The notes under the pieces were generated by a model that worked only from the letters and a program-made list of their open reading frames with translations, was not told where the DNA came from and did not search any database. The translations under genes and the position numbers were made by a program. A stretch of 64,000 bases of DNA from Pseudomonadota bacterium (GTDB lineage Bacteria; Pseudomonadota; Alphaproteobacteria; Sphingomonadales; SMXR01), in NCBI GenBank assembly GCA_022566895.1, contig JADFIA010000001.1:1-64000 (forward strand), in the 5' to 3' direction. This document shows, piece by piece, positions 1 through 9,831 of the stretch; the first letter of the stretch is position 1; each line of letters opens with the position of its first letter.

Positions 1-1271
1 CACCAGCCATCCGGCGTGCTGACCCGGACTCCGTCAATTTCGTTGATTTCCGCCCCCGCTTTGACCATTTGAGCCTTGACCTCTTCGACAATATCGAATT
101 TTCGCTCTTCGGGAACCTCAAACCTGATTTCAGGAGTATTGAACAAGCGCGGCAATGATGCACAAATCTCGGAAAGGTTCCCTCCTGAATTTGAGATAAC
201 ATTCATCAACCGCAGGGCCACATAGAGCGCGTCGTCAATCCCGTAATAGCGGTGTTTGAAGAAGATATGGCCGCTCATCTCGCCAGCCAGGGGCGCCTTG
301 AGTTCCTTCATTTTGGTCTTGATCAGCGAATGTCCGGTCTTCCACATGACCGGCCGTCCACCGAGCCGGCGAATCTCATCGAATAGGATATCGGAACATT
401 TTACGTCGGCAACGATTGTCGCTCCGGGCTCGGCCGCCAAAACCTCGCGCGATAGGATGGCCAAGAGTTGATCCCCCCATACAACATTTCCGAGATTGTC
501 GATAACCCCGATCCGGTCGCCGTCACCGTCAAAGCCAACGCCCAGATCAAGGCCGTTCTCCAGAACTGCTTTCTTCAATTGTTCCAGGTTTTCTTCGACC
601 GTAGGATCTGGGTGATGAGAGGGAAAGCTGCCATCGACCTTTTCATTAAGGATCAACTGACGGCCCGGCAGGCGATCGACGACGTTTCTTAATATTGCGC
701 CGGTCGCACCGTTGGCCGGATCCCAGGCGACGTTCAGTGGCTTGCCTTCAAAATCTCTCAAAAGCCGTGCCACGTAGGTCTCAACGATATCAACTTCTTC
801 GGCAGCGCCCTGGCCGGTAGAAAAATCTCCCGCTGCGGCGATCTTGCCCAATTCCTGTATTTGCGAGCCGTAGAGGGCGTCCTGGCCCAGCATCATCTTG
901 AAGCCGTTATGGTCCGGCGGGTTGTGCGAGCCGGTCACCATGATGCCGCCGTCGGTCTCATACTCGAACACCGAGTAATACAGCATAGGCGTCGGCCCGA
1001 GGCCGCATCTTAAGACATCGATGCCGGCCGAGGTCAGGCCCTCGACCAGGGCCGCCTCCAATTGCGGCGAGGTCAGACGACCGTCGTAGGCCACCGATAC
1101 GCGGCTGCCGCCATTTCGCCGGAGCATGGTGGCGTAGGCTCGCCCCAGTGCCCGCGCGTCGGCCTGCCCCAGCGTTTCGCCCACGGTGCCACGGATATCG
1201 TATTCCCTTAAAATAGAGGGGTCAAAGTCATGGTTATTTCCGGAAGGATTTCGTGATGCCCCGGCGGTCAT
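1..1271 (-). CDS. Phosphomannomutase/phosphoglucomutase (3' end truncated by window edge)
   Basis: Minus-strand frame reads MTAGASRNPSGNNHDFDPSILREYDIRGTVG..., the N-terminal motif of the alpha-D-phosphohexomutase family; ATGA overlap with the upstream GDP-mannose gene; frame open to the window start. Confidence 0.88.
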   Translation of the reverse strand, partial: MTAGASRNPSGNNHDFDPSILREYDIRGTVGETLGQADARALGRAYATMLRRNGGSRVSVAYDGRLTSPQLEAALVEGLTSAGIDVLRCGLGPTPMLYYSVFEYETDGGIMVTGSHNPPDHNGFKMMLGQDALYGSQIQELGKIAAAGDFSTGQGAAEEVDIVETYVARLLRDFEGKPLNVAWDPANGATGAILRNVVDRLPGRQLILNEKVDGSFPSHHPDPTVEENLEQLKKAVLENGLDLGVGFDGDGDRIGVIDNLGNVVWGDQLLAILSREVLAAEPGATIVADVKCSDILFDEIRRLGGRPVMWKTGHSLIKTKMKELKAPLAGEMSGHIFFKHRYYGIDDALYVALRLMNVISNSGGNLSEICASLPRLFNTPEIRFEVPEERKFDIVEEVKAQMVKAGAEINEIDGVRVSTPDGW

Positions 1272-2701
1272 TCGTCGACCCGCCCAAAATCATCATCAAA
1301 ACGGATGATGTCGTCCTCGCCCAAATAGGTTCCGGACTGGACCTCAATAATATGAAGCGGTTCGCTGCCCGGGTTTTCAAGCCTGTGTTTGGCGCCCAAA
1401 GGAATAAAAGTAGACTCGTTTTCCCTGAGATCGAAGACCTGATCATCCCTCGTCACGCGCGCCACGCCTTTGACAACGATCCAGTGCTCAGCCCTATGGC
1501 GATGCGCCTGGAGCGACAGTTTCTTGCCGGGTTTGACGATCAGGCGCTTGACCTGAAAATTGTCGCCGGCGTCGGTCCCCTCGAAACTGCCCCAGGGCCG
1601 GTGAACCACCGTATGAAAGAGGTGTTCCTGCCGGCCTTCTTGCTTGATTTTCTCGACCAGCTTTTTGATGTTTTGTGAGGCCGCCTTGGGAGCGACAAGG
1701 ACCATGTCCTTGGTCGTAACGACGATCATATCCTCAATGCCGATGGCAGCGATTCCAGGTCCATCGGATCTCAAGATATTGTTGGAGCTGTCCACGGCGA
1801 TAACATCGCCCGAGATTGTATTTCCGGCTTGGTCCTTGGGCCCCATTTCCCAAAGCGCCGCCCAGGACCCGACGTCATTCCAGCCCATAGAAACCGGAAC
1901 AACCACAGCTCGCTCAGTCTTTTCCATAATCGCATAATCGATAGATTCGGATTTGGAAGACAAAAACGCCTCTTTTTGGGGGCGTTCAAAATCGAGATCC
2001 GATTGCCGCTCCTTAATCGCTCGTCTGGCCAATTTCAGTGTGTCGGGATCAAATCTATCGAACTCCTCAAAAAGGCTCACTAACGGCAACATGAAGATAC
2101 CGCTGTTCCAAAGATAATCCCCGGCCTGGAGATAGCTTTCGGCGGTTTTAGCATCCGGTTTCTCGACAAAATTTGCGACTTTGAAAGCGCCTGAAACCCC
2201 AGGCAATTCGTCGCCCCGCTCGATGTATCCAAACCCCGTCTCCGGGCGCTCGGGAACGATGCCGAAAGTAACCAGAGCGCCTTGTTCGGCGGCCCGGGCG
2301 CCAAGCTCGACAGCCGCGTAAAAAGCGTCAAGATCACCGATCATATGATCCGAAGGCATTACCAGGAGAATTGCGTCCGGGTCTTCCTCTGCAATCCGAG
2401 CTGCTGCGAGCGCGATAGCTGGCGCCGTATTTCGTCCTTCGGGTTCCAGTATGATTACGTAGTCATCGATTCCCAGCCGCTGAAAGGTTTCAGCGACCAA
2501 AAACCGGTGATCGTTGTTACCCACTACAACCGGCCTCCCGAGGTCCGGACGTCCGATGAAGCGCCGCAGGGTCTGTTCGAACAGGGATTCTTCTGATTGA
2601 AGGGGCAGAAACTGCTTGGGGTAGGCGGCCCGTGAGGCCGGCCACAATCGGCTGCCGGCACCTCCAGAAAGAATCACTGGCCAGATGAGTTGGCTTGTCA
2701 T
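1268..2701 (-). CDS. manC: Mannose-1-phosphate guanylyltransferase / mannose-6-phosphate isomerase (bifunctional type)
   Basis: MTSQLIWPVILSGGAGSRLWPASRAAYPKQFLPL nucleotidyltransferase motif plus C-terminal cupin (HRPWGSFEGTDAGDNFQVKRLIVKPGKKLSLQAHRHRAEHW). Confidence 0.93.
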   Translation of the reverse strand: MTSQLIWPVILSGGAGSRLWPASRAAYPKQFLPLQSEESLFEQTLRRFIGRPDLGRPVVVGNNDHRFLVAETFQRLGIDDYVIILEPEGRNTAPAIALAAARIAEEDPDAILLVMPSDHMIGDLDAFYAAVELGARAAEQGALVTFGIVPERPETGFGYIERGDELPGVSGAFKVANFVEKPDAKTAESYLQAGDYLWNSGIFMLPLVSLFEEFDRFDPDTLKLARRAIKERQSDLDFERPQKEAFLSSKSESIDYAIMEKTERAVVVPVSMGWNDVGSWAALWEMGPKDQAGNTISGDVIAVDSSNNILRSDGPGIAAIGIEDMIVVTTKDMVLVAPKAASQNIKKLVEKIKQEGRQEHLFHTVVHRPWGSFEGTDAGDNFQVKRLIVKPGKKLSLQAHRHRAEHWIVVKGVARVTRDDQVFDLRENESTFIPLGAKHRLENPGSEPLHIIEVQSGTYLGEDDIIRFDDDFGRVDE

Positions 2702-2890
2702 AGATCGGGCCCCTGAACTGGTCAAAGAAATCCAATGCCAAGTGGTTATATAAGGGTTGAATAGCAACCGCAACACAACCAGAACCGCTCAAATTGGAGA
2801 CCGGGTGCTTTCCCGATAATTCGAGCGCGTGCTCCATCCTTGACCCGGGATAAGAAACCTTGAAGATGAGGCTCGACGGGGGTCAGTCGC

Positions 2891-4618
2891 ATGAACGACA
2901 CACAAATTACCGCACCAGCGCCTGAACGGCAAAATCGTTGGGAGTCGGCGGCTTGGTTTTTCTTGGTAGGAGTGGTTCTTTCGCAACCTCTTTTGCGATT
3001 CGTGCTGAGCGCTTTTTTGGAGCGTGGGGCGGCTTTCGTCGTGGTTCACACAATGCCGTTTGTTCTCCAGCTTGGGTTTTGCGCAGCCTTCCTGGCCGCC
3101 CGCAGACAGAGGACGATCACTGTCCCGTTGCTTTCCAGAAATCTCTGGCTGACGATTGCCTTTTGGCTGCTTGTGGCGGCGCTTTCGATTGTCTTCAGCC
3201 CGCATCCATACATCGCTCTCACGCGGCAATTCGTGTGGATTGAGGCGGGCCTTTTCTTGGTCCTGGCCTATGCCTTTTTCAGAGCATTCCCGGCAAGAAA
3301 GGAAATGATCTTGAAGTTGATCTGGATCGGCGGATTGGCCTATGGCCTGCTTCTCCTGGCCTATATGTACCAGATCGGCATCGGGACCTTTGGCGATGAT
3401 CCGCCACGCGCCCCGCCGGGTTTCGGAAACGTCCGGCATTTTGGATACTATCTCTCGATCGTCATAGTGGCCGGCATGGCTCCGACCTTGCGAAGCGAAT
3501 TCAAGTGGAACAGCGCTGCCGGTTGGGCAGTGTTTGCCGGCCTTGTCTTCATTTGGTCGTTGGCCGCCTGGGCCGGCGGACGAGGGCCCTATTTTGCCTT
3601 GGGTCTGGGATTTTTGGTTCTTGTTCTGATGCGTAGATTGCCAAGGCCGGGACTGCTTGCGGGCTTTGCAATTGTTGCCGCCCTTGGAGGCGGTCTTTTG
3701 TCCCTCCTCTTTCCCCTGCCAACTGAGTCGTACGGTTTCTTGCGCATCTTGGGGCTGGAGGGTCCGGGATTCTTTACCGACCTGAATACCCTTTCTACGA
3801 ATCGAATCCTAATGTGGCAAACGGCGTTCCATGTCATAGATCAGCGACCTTTTTACGGCTTCGGACCTGATCTTTTCCCGTTCGAAATAGGGTCATATTT
3901 TTCTGTTTTTGCGCAACCCCATAATTTCGTCGTTCAGTTCGTTTTAGCTTGGGGATTTGTAGGATCTATCGCCATGCTGGTTATTCTCGCCGTCGCTGTG
4001 CGCGGGGCGATCGGCGCCGGAGCCGAAACTCCAGGGGCCGATACTGTCATATGGAAAACGGCCGGAGCAGGCGTAATCGTCCTCATGCTTTTCGGCCTTG
4101 TCGACGGCACCCTCTATCACCAGGTTCCGCTGTCTATGCTCATCGTCTTCCTGGCGCTCGCCGCGTCTGCAAAGGTCCGGCTTCGAGAGCAGCAGCTTCA
4201 GCGACGCGGCTGGCTGATCGGCGCCTTGGCCGCGGTCGGGTTCGTACTCTTCTTCCATGGCCTTTCTATCTATGCATTCCGAACCTCCGGTACGCCTGAG
4301 CCGAACAGCAACAGAATCCATATTATCCAGACATTTCCGTCGTCAATGTGGGCTTTCGACGGGCCATTGGTTTTGGCGCGCTGGGCGGATCGCTGGCGCG
4401 AAGAAAACGAAGAAGATTCCCTCGACCTCTTACGATGGGCGGCCGGCTATGCGCGGAACGAAGAAATTCGACACCTTCTGCTGGCCCGGGTCGACTATAT
4501 CCGAGGCGATGTGGTAGCAGCCCGGCGGCGCTTGAAGCTGGCCGAGGAGTCGCCGCGGGGCTACGTTTTGGGCCTCATTGAGGAAGTGCAGTCGCGTTAC
4601 GATCCGGAATACGAATAG
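2891..4618 (+). CDS. O-antigen ligase/polymerase-like multi-pass membrane protein (Wzy_C type)
   Basis: 575 aa, many TM segments, large loop with LSTNRILMWQTAFHVIDQRPFYGFGPDLFP...QPHNFVVQFVLAWG typical of the O-antigen ligase family. Confidence 0.8.
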   Translation: MNDTQITAPAPERQNRWESAAWFFLVGVVLSQPLLRFVLSAFLERGAAFVVVHTMPFVLQLGFCAAFLAARRQRTITVPLLSRNLWLTIAFWLLVAALSIVFSPHPYIALTRQFVWIEAGLFLVLAYAFFRAFPARKEMILKLIWIGGLAYGLLLLAYMYQIGIGTFGDDPPRAPPGFGNVRHFGYYLSIVIVAGMAPTLRSEFKWNSAAGWAVFAGLVFIWSLAAWAGGRGPYFALGLGFLVLVLMRRLPRPGLLAGFAIVAALGGGLLSLLFPLPTESYGFLRILGLEGPGFFTDLNTLSTNRILMWQTAFHVIDQRPFYGFGPDLFPFEIGSYFSVFAQPHNFVVQFVLAWGFVGSIAMLVILAVAVRGAIGAGAETPGADTVIWKTAGAGVIVLMLFGLVDGTLYHQVPLSMLIVFLALAASAKVRLREQQLQRRGWLIGALAAVGFVLFFHGLSIYAFRTSGTPEPNSNRIHIIQTFPSSMWAFDGPLVLARWADRWREENEEDSLDLLRWAAGYARNEEIRHLLLARVDYIRGDVVAARRRLKLAEESPRGYVLGLIEEVQSRYDPEYE

Positions 4619-4631
4619 AGGATCGATCCGG

Positions 4632-5894
4632 CTAGGGCTTGGCCAGCGACAGCTGCATGACATCGATGCTGCCGCCGCGCAGGCCGCCCTCGCAATAGGA
4701 CAGGTAATAGACCCAGATCCGCCGGAATATCTCGTCGAACTCTTCGGGAAAGACGTTTCGCGACCAGGCGTCCTCAAACCGCTCGTGCCAAGCAGCCAAT
4801 GTGCGGGCATAGTGCTGGCCATAGGTCTTAAAGCTGTCCCAGCCCAGCCCGGCAGAGGTCACGCGCTCTTTTAATTTGGAAATCGACGGCAGCATTCCAC
4901 CCGGAAAAATATAGGCCTGCACAAAATCGACGTCCTGGCGGTAGGTCTCGAACAAATTCTCGTCGATCGTAATGATTTGCAAAGCCGCTTTTCCGCCCGG
5001 CTTGAGACAGCGATAAATGGTCTCGAAAAAGGCCGGCCAGTATTCCTCACCGACGGCCTCGAACATTTCGATCGAGACAACATGATCGAACTCCGCCTCA
5101 ACCTCTCGGTAATCCTTGAAAAGAATCTCGACTTGATCCGTTAGTTGCGCTCCCTCAATGCGCTGGCGTGCAAACTCGAGTTGTTCCTTGGACAATGTAA
5201 TGCCAGTGACCAGGGCACCGCGTTCTTTGGCAGCAGTCTCGGCAAATCCGCCCCAGCCACAACCGATCTCGAGAATTCGTTCGCCTGGTTTGACATCGAT
5301 CAGATCCAGAAGCTTTCTGTATTTGCTGATTTGGGCGGCCTCCAGCGAGTCGTCTCCTTCCTCAAATATGGCCGAGGAATAGGTCATCGAAGGATCTAAC
5401 CAGTGTTTGTAAAACTGATTACCCAAATCGTAATGAAAGGCAATGTTCTGTTTGCTGCCGCCGCGGGTGTTCGCATGTTGCCGGTGCCGGACCCGATTGA
5501 TCATCCGTATCCACGAGGCGCCCCGCAAACCGTTTCCAATGCCTTCCCGATTTGCAGCCCCAAATTCAAAAAACGTTGGCAGGTCGGGAGTATCCCAGTC
5601 GCCGTCAATATAGGATTTAGCGAACCCGACGCTGCCGCCAAGCATCATTCTGCGAAAAGCGCGCCAGCGATGAATGTGCATAAGGGCGCCGGGCCCTTTC
5701 GCGCCGCTTTCAATTGTACGCGTCTTGCCGTCCGGCAGCTCCAGGCGAAGCCGTCCTTTGTCGATGTGACCTTCAAATACCTGAACGAAACGGTCGAGTC
5801 CGGCCCCCGTGATCAGGCCTGCCAGCCATCCGCCGGACGCAATGCGCCCACCTCCCTTATAGAGATTTCCCGGATCGCTCGTGGGTGCATTCAT
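4632..5894 (-). CDS. cfa: Cyclopropane-fatty-acyl-phospholipid synthase
   Basis: IAFHYDLGNQFYKHWLDPSMTYSSAIFE...ILEIGCGWGGFAE... motifs; internal ATG (MNAPTS) preferred over the longest ORF start. Confidence 0.92.
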   Translation of the reverse strand: MNAPTSDPGNLYKGGGRIASGGWLAGLITGAGLDRFVQVFEGHIDKGRLRLELPDGKTRTIESGAKGPGALMHIHRWRAFRRMMLGGSVGFAKSYIDGDWDTPDLPTFFEFGAANREGIGNGLRGASWIRMINRVRHRQHANTRGGSKQNIAFHYDLGNQFYKHWLDPSMTYSSAIFEEGDDSLEAAQISKYRKLLDLIDVKPGERILEIGCGWGGFAETAAKERGALVTGITLSKEQLEFARQRIEGAQLTDQVEILFKDYREVEAEFDHVVSIEMFEAVGEEYWPAFFETIYRCLKPGGKAALQIITIDENLFETYRQDVDFVQAYIFPGGMLPSISKLKERVTSAGLGWDSFKTYGQHYARTLAAWHERFEDAWSRNVFPEEFDEIFRRIWVYYLSYCEGGLRGGSIDVMQLSLAKP

Positions 5895-6065
5895 AAAGCC
5901 GCCCTTGTTCCCCAAGTGCCAACCGATCAAATCCGATGCGTCGATGGCAAATCTAACTCCTTTCGAAGCAAAGGACCAGCCACCTTTCGCCGCTTGGGCT
6001 TCGCCTTGACCCGGCCATGAAGGCATGTCTTGATGCGCTGGTTCGTATCGGGAAGGGACCTCACA

Positions 6066-6941
6066 TTGTCGCGGATCGCCTACGTTAACGGCCAATATTT
6101 ACCGCATTCTGCCGCCTCGATTCACGTCGAGGACAGAGGTTATCAGTTCTCCGACGCTGTCTATGAAGTCATCATGTTCGTCGCTGGATCGCCGCTCGAT
6201 ATGGAGCCGCACCTTGACCGGCTCGACAATTCGCTCGCTGAGTTGGCGATCATCCAGCCAATGGTTCGCTCAGCCCTTCGTCGGGTAATTATGGAGGTCG
6301 TGAGACGCAACCGGCTTCAAAACGGCATTGTCTATCTTCAGGTTTCCCGGGGCGTGGCCCCGCGCGACCACGCGTTTCCTTCGGTAAACGTCGACCCAGC
6401 TTTGGTGATGACAGCGAAACGTTTGGATTTCGCCAAAATCAGGGACCTTCAGAACCGCGGGGTCGGGGTCAAGACGGTTCCCGAAATTCGCTGGCGCCGC
6501 CCCGATATCAAGTCAGTGTCGCTTTTGGGCAACGTTCTAGCCAAGGAGAGCGCCAAGATCGATGGCGCCTATGAGGCCTGGTTTATTGATCAGGCGGGAT
6601 TAGTCACCGAAGGAACCTCAACCAATGCATGGATCGTAACTTCGGACGACACGCTGATTACCCGTCAGCTGGACCAGGCCATTTTGCCAGGAATTACGCG
6701 CGCAGTCCTTTTCTCGGTGGCTGCGGAGCTGGCGCTTAAGGTCAAGGAACAGGCTTTTTCGATCAAGGATGTTTTGTCTGCCAAGGAGGCCTTTCTGACC
6801 AGCTCGACCAATTTTGTGATGCCCGTAATCAGCATCGACGGGTCGCCGATCGGCCGATGCGAGCCGGGCGATGTCTCGAAGAAGCTGGTTGATGCCTATT
6901 GGCGCTATGTCGAATTGACAACTGCGGATAACGCTCGCTAG
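6066..6941 (+). CDS. D-amino-acid transaminase (class IV PLP aminotransferase)
   Basis: SRIAYVNGQYLPHSAASIHVEDRGYQFSDAVYEV and EGTSTNAWIV motifs; TTG start at 6066 with upstream GGGAAGGGA; longer ORF begins at 6030. Confidence 0.88.
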   Translation: MSRIAYVNGQYLPHSAASIHVEDRGYQFSDAVYEVIMFVAGSPLDMEPHLDRLDNSLAELAIIQPMVRSALRRVIMEVVRRNRLQNGIVYLQVSRGVAPRDHAFPSVNVDPALVMTAKRLDFAKIRDLQNRGVGVKTVPEIRWRRPDIKSVSLLGNVLAKESAKIDGAYEAWFIDQAGLVTEGTSTNAWIVTSDDTLITRQLDQAILPGITRAVLFSVAAELALKVKEQAFSIKDVLSAKEAFLTSSTNFVMPVISIDGSPIGRCEPGDVSKKLVDAYWRYVELTTADNAR

Positions 6942-6951
6942 TCAAGCAATC

Positions 6952-7530
6952 CTATTGGGGCTGTTCTCGGCCGTCTTCGTTATTTTCGTCGAACAGATCG
7001 TCGAAGTTCAATTCAATATCACCATCCCGAAATTCCAGGTACCATCGATTTCCGTCGATCCGATTGACCCGACGAACCGGATGTGGATGCCGTAGCCGTT
7101 GCGCCCGAAGAATGCGGCGGCGTTCCATCACATCGACGCCCTTTAGGGCCTCGATCACTGCACCGTGAATGGGTTCCTGGATACGAACCGAAAGTTCACG
7201 CATTTGCTCGTAAACTTGCCTTAAGGCCTCCTCGTTCAACTCCACTTCACCAAGCAGCCGCACCGCGTCGCGTCTGGTCTGGCGATAATCACTGTAAACC
7301 CGACGCAATTCATGGCGACGTTCGTGCATTGCGTCCTCAATCCGCTCCAGCGCTTCACCCCGCAAGCCATCGGGGACGCTCTGAAGATTAAGTGCCACAA
7401 CCGGTCTGACGAGCTGCGATTGCGGCTTCAGCACACGGGCGACGATGAAGCCACCCAGAAAAAGATTGAGGGCCAAGGAGCCCACCAAAACAACTTTTAC
7501 CCAGCCAGCCTGTTTGGTAAACCAGTCCAT
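6952..7530 (-). CDS. Periplasmic heavy-metal-sensor-like (Spy/CpxP-like) membrane-anchored protein
   Basis: N-terminal TM then Arg/Glu-rich helical region (MHERRHELRRVYSDYRQTRRDAVRLLGEVELNEEALRQVYEQMRELSVRIQEPIHGAVIEALKGVDVMERRRIL); start overlaps the stop of the upstream ORF. Confidence 0.65.
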   Translation of the reverse strand: MDWFTKQAGWVKVVLVGSLALNLFLGGFIVARVLKPQSQLVRPVVALNLQSVPDGLRGEALERIEDAMHERRHELRRVYSDYRQTRRDAVRLLGEVELNEEALRQVYEQMRELSVRIQEPIHGAVIEALKGVDVMERRRILRAQRLRHPHPVRRVNRIDGNRWYLEFRDGDIELNFDDLFDENNEDGREQPQ

Positions 7531-8027
7531 CAGTCCACAAGCTCAATATCCGCCACAATCGACGGGTTTTCGAACAGATAGGCGCTGGCGTCAATCCGCT
7601 CAATCGATTCCGGCCCGGTCGAAAAATTGGAAAATCCAAGCATCAAACCCAAAATGCCGGCCGCGGCAAGTCCGGTCAATTGTACGGCAAAACCGGTTGG
7701 GCGAAACCAGCTTAGAACCGCTGCCTGGCCATGGTCATCTGATCCGGCGCGCCCGCCTCTTGCGGCCCGCCGGGTTTGATGTCCGCTGATCGCCGGAATC
7801 TCAGCAAGCCGCCTTAAATAAGCATCATCGGCTGGCTGCGGGGCCGGCACCCTGTCGAGCATATGATCAAGCGCCCCGCCGGCTTCGAGCAGATTCTTGG
7901 CATCGGCGCTGGTTTCGATCAACGCCGTCGCGGCATCCCGCTCGGCCTCAGGCCAAGCATCAGAGCGCGCACCATAACTGTCCAGAATGGCCCTAAATCG
8001 CTCAATTTTCATGGTGCTGCGGGTCAT
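7530..8027 (-). CDS. Putative anti-sigma-factor-like single-TM protein
   Basis: 165 aa, one TM (FAVQLTGLAAAGILGLMLGF), directly downstream of an ECF sigma gene and overlapping the sensor-like gene. Confidence 0.55.
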   Translation of the reverse strand: MTRSTMKIERFRAILDSYGARSDAWPEAERDAATALIETSADAKNLLEAGGALDHMLDRVPAPQPADDAYLRRLAEIPAISGHQTRRAARGGRAGSDDHGQAAVLSWFRPTGFAVQLTGLAAAGILGLMLGFSNFSTGPESIERIDASAYLFENPSIVADIELVD

Positions 8028-8039
8028 AATTCCATGCCT

Positions 8040-8651
8040 TTAGCTCTTATCCAAATAATTCCGTATTTGATTATTCATCGCTTTCTTCAGCCGCTTTCGC
8101 CCCCTGGTTAGAAGGGATTCCAAAGCTTTGACTCCGAGGCCAAGGATTTCTGCCGCCTCCTTGTTGCTCAGGCCCTCATAATAACACAAAGTAATGGCGT
8201 ATCTCTGCCTTTCCGGCAACTGATCCAACTTTCGTTTGACATAAGATGCGATTTCACCTTCCTCATAAGCGCCTAACGGGTCCTCTCGTTCATCGACACC
8301 GTCGAATCCTTCCGGCAAACTTTCCGGCCGCTTCTTTCGTTTGCGATCGAGGCACTGGTTCAACACCACGCGATAAAACCAGGTCGTAAATTTGGCTGCG
8401 GCCGGATCAAAAGAATTGGCGCGAGACCATAATTTTAAGAACGCTTCCTGTACCGCATCTTCGGCTTCTGCCCTGTCCGCCAACACCCGCTCGGCAAAAG
8501 CAAGATGGCGGTTCGTGTGGCGGGTCACCAGGACTGCATAGGCCGCCTCGTTTCCTTCCGCCACCTGCCTGACCAAGACCCGATCCGATTCAGCAGACAA
8601 GCCGAAACTCGCACGACCGGTTTTCCCCGGCTTCTTCGGTGTGTCGCCCAC
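8040..8651 (-). CDS. RNA polymerase ECF sigma factor (sigma-70 family)
   Basis: Region 2 (AEDAVQEAFLKLWSRANSFDPAAAKFTTWFYRVVLNQCLDRKRK) and region 4 (LPERQRYAITLCYYEGLSNKEAAEILGLGVKALESLLTRGRKRLKK); GTG start chosen, with AAGGAG upstream. Confidence 0.9.
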   Translation of the reverse strand: MGDTPKKPGKTGRASFGLSAESDRVLVRQVAEGNEAAYAVLVTRHTNRHLAFAERVLADRAEAEDAVQEAFLKLWSRANSFDPAAAKFTTWFYRVVLNQCLDRKRKKRPESLPEGFDGVDEREDPLGAYEEGEIASYVKRKLDQLPERQRYAITLCYYEGLSNKEAAEILGLGVKALESLLTRGRKRLKKAMNNQIRNYLDKS

Positions 8652-8805
8652 GGCGATGGCGTCTCCTTGGCCGCTCCGTACGCAAACGGCTGTCAATATT
8701 GATACGCAATACGGGCGCGCAACCCTTCGTTTCGCACAAAGTAACATTTCACGCGGAAAACCGGAGATTCCAACTCTTTCACCCGGCCTGCTGCTCAATA
8801 CTGGA

Positions 8806-9831
8806 TCAGGTTACCGTCCACGTCCGTCCCTGGCGGATGACTGCATCCAAATCGCCGATCCCGTGCTTTTTAATACTGGCATCTATCTGTTTCATGGCTG
8901 CGGCCTCAAAACTCTCGCTTGGAGCGGCATAAATCACTCCCAGAACGACAGGATAAGCAGGCGCTGTCAGAGACACCAACAGCTGAGCCAATATCGGGTT
9001 GGTCTCGTCATGGACAATAATATCCTTCTCGCCGACACCATCCTCGCCGAGGGTGACCACTTCGAGCCGCAGCTTGTCGGCGTTCAGTCTCAAACCCTTT
9101 TTATTCTCGGACCCGAAGAGCAGGGGCTCGCCGTGAACCGCATAGACCCTGGTTTCGGCTGCATTCGCCTTGTCCGCAAAGTCAGAAAAGACACCGTCGT
9201 TGTATACGATACAGTTCTGGAAGATTTCAACGAAGCTCGCACCCTTGTTTCGATGGGCCCGCTTGAACACATCAGGCATGTGCTTTTGGTCGGTGTCGAT
9301 CGTGCGCGCAACGAATTTGGCGCCAGCCCCCAGCGCGAAGGCGCAGGCAGAGACGGGGTTTTCAAACGATCCCTGAGGTGTCGACGGCGATCGCGTACCT
9401 GGCCTTGAAGTCGGCGAGTACTGGCCTTTGGTCAGGCCATAGATTTCGTTGTTAAAGAGCAGGATATTGAGATCTACATTGCGGCGCAGGACGTGAAGCA
9501 GATGGTTGCCACCTATGGAAAGGCCGTCCCCATCTCCGGTGATCACCCAGACATCCAAATCGGGATTGGCGAGTTTGACCCCTGTGGCGATGGCCGGCGC
9601 CCGACCGTGGATCGTATGAAAACCGTAGGTGGCCATATGATAAGGGAAGCGCGACGAACAGCCGATTCCCGAGACAAAAACCGTATTTTCGGGCCGCGCC
9701 CCAATCTCGGGCAAGGTCCGCTGCATGCATTTGAGGATTGCGTAATCACCGCAACCGGGACACCAGCGAACCTCCTGATCGCTTGTAAAATCCTTAGCAG
9801 TCAATTTTCCGGCTGTTGTGATCTCGTTCAT
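8806..9831 (-). CDS. korB: 2-oxoacid:ferredoxin oxidoreductase beta subunit (2-oxoglutarate type)
   Basis: VRWCPGCGDYAILKCMQRTLPEIG...GCSSRFPYHMATYGFHTIHGRAPAIATG...GDGDGLSIGGNH (TPP-binding) motifs. Confidence 0.92.
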   Translation of the reverse strand: MNEITTAGKLTAKDFTSDQEVRWCPGCGDYAILKCMQRTLPEIGARPENTVFVSGIGCSSRFPYHMATYGFHTIHGRAPAIATGVKLANPDLDVWVITGDGDGLSIGGNHLLHVLRRNVDLNILLFNNEIYGLTKGQYSPTSRPGTRSPSTPQGSFENPVSACAFALGAGAKFVARTIDTDQKHMPDVFKRAHRNKGASFVEIFQNCIVYNDGVFSDFADKANAAETRVYAVHGEPLLFGSENKKGLRLNADKLRLEVVTLGEDGVGEKDIIVHDETNPILAQLLVSLTAPAYPVVLGVIYAAPSESFEAAAMKQIDASIKKHGIGDLDAVIRQGRTWTVT

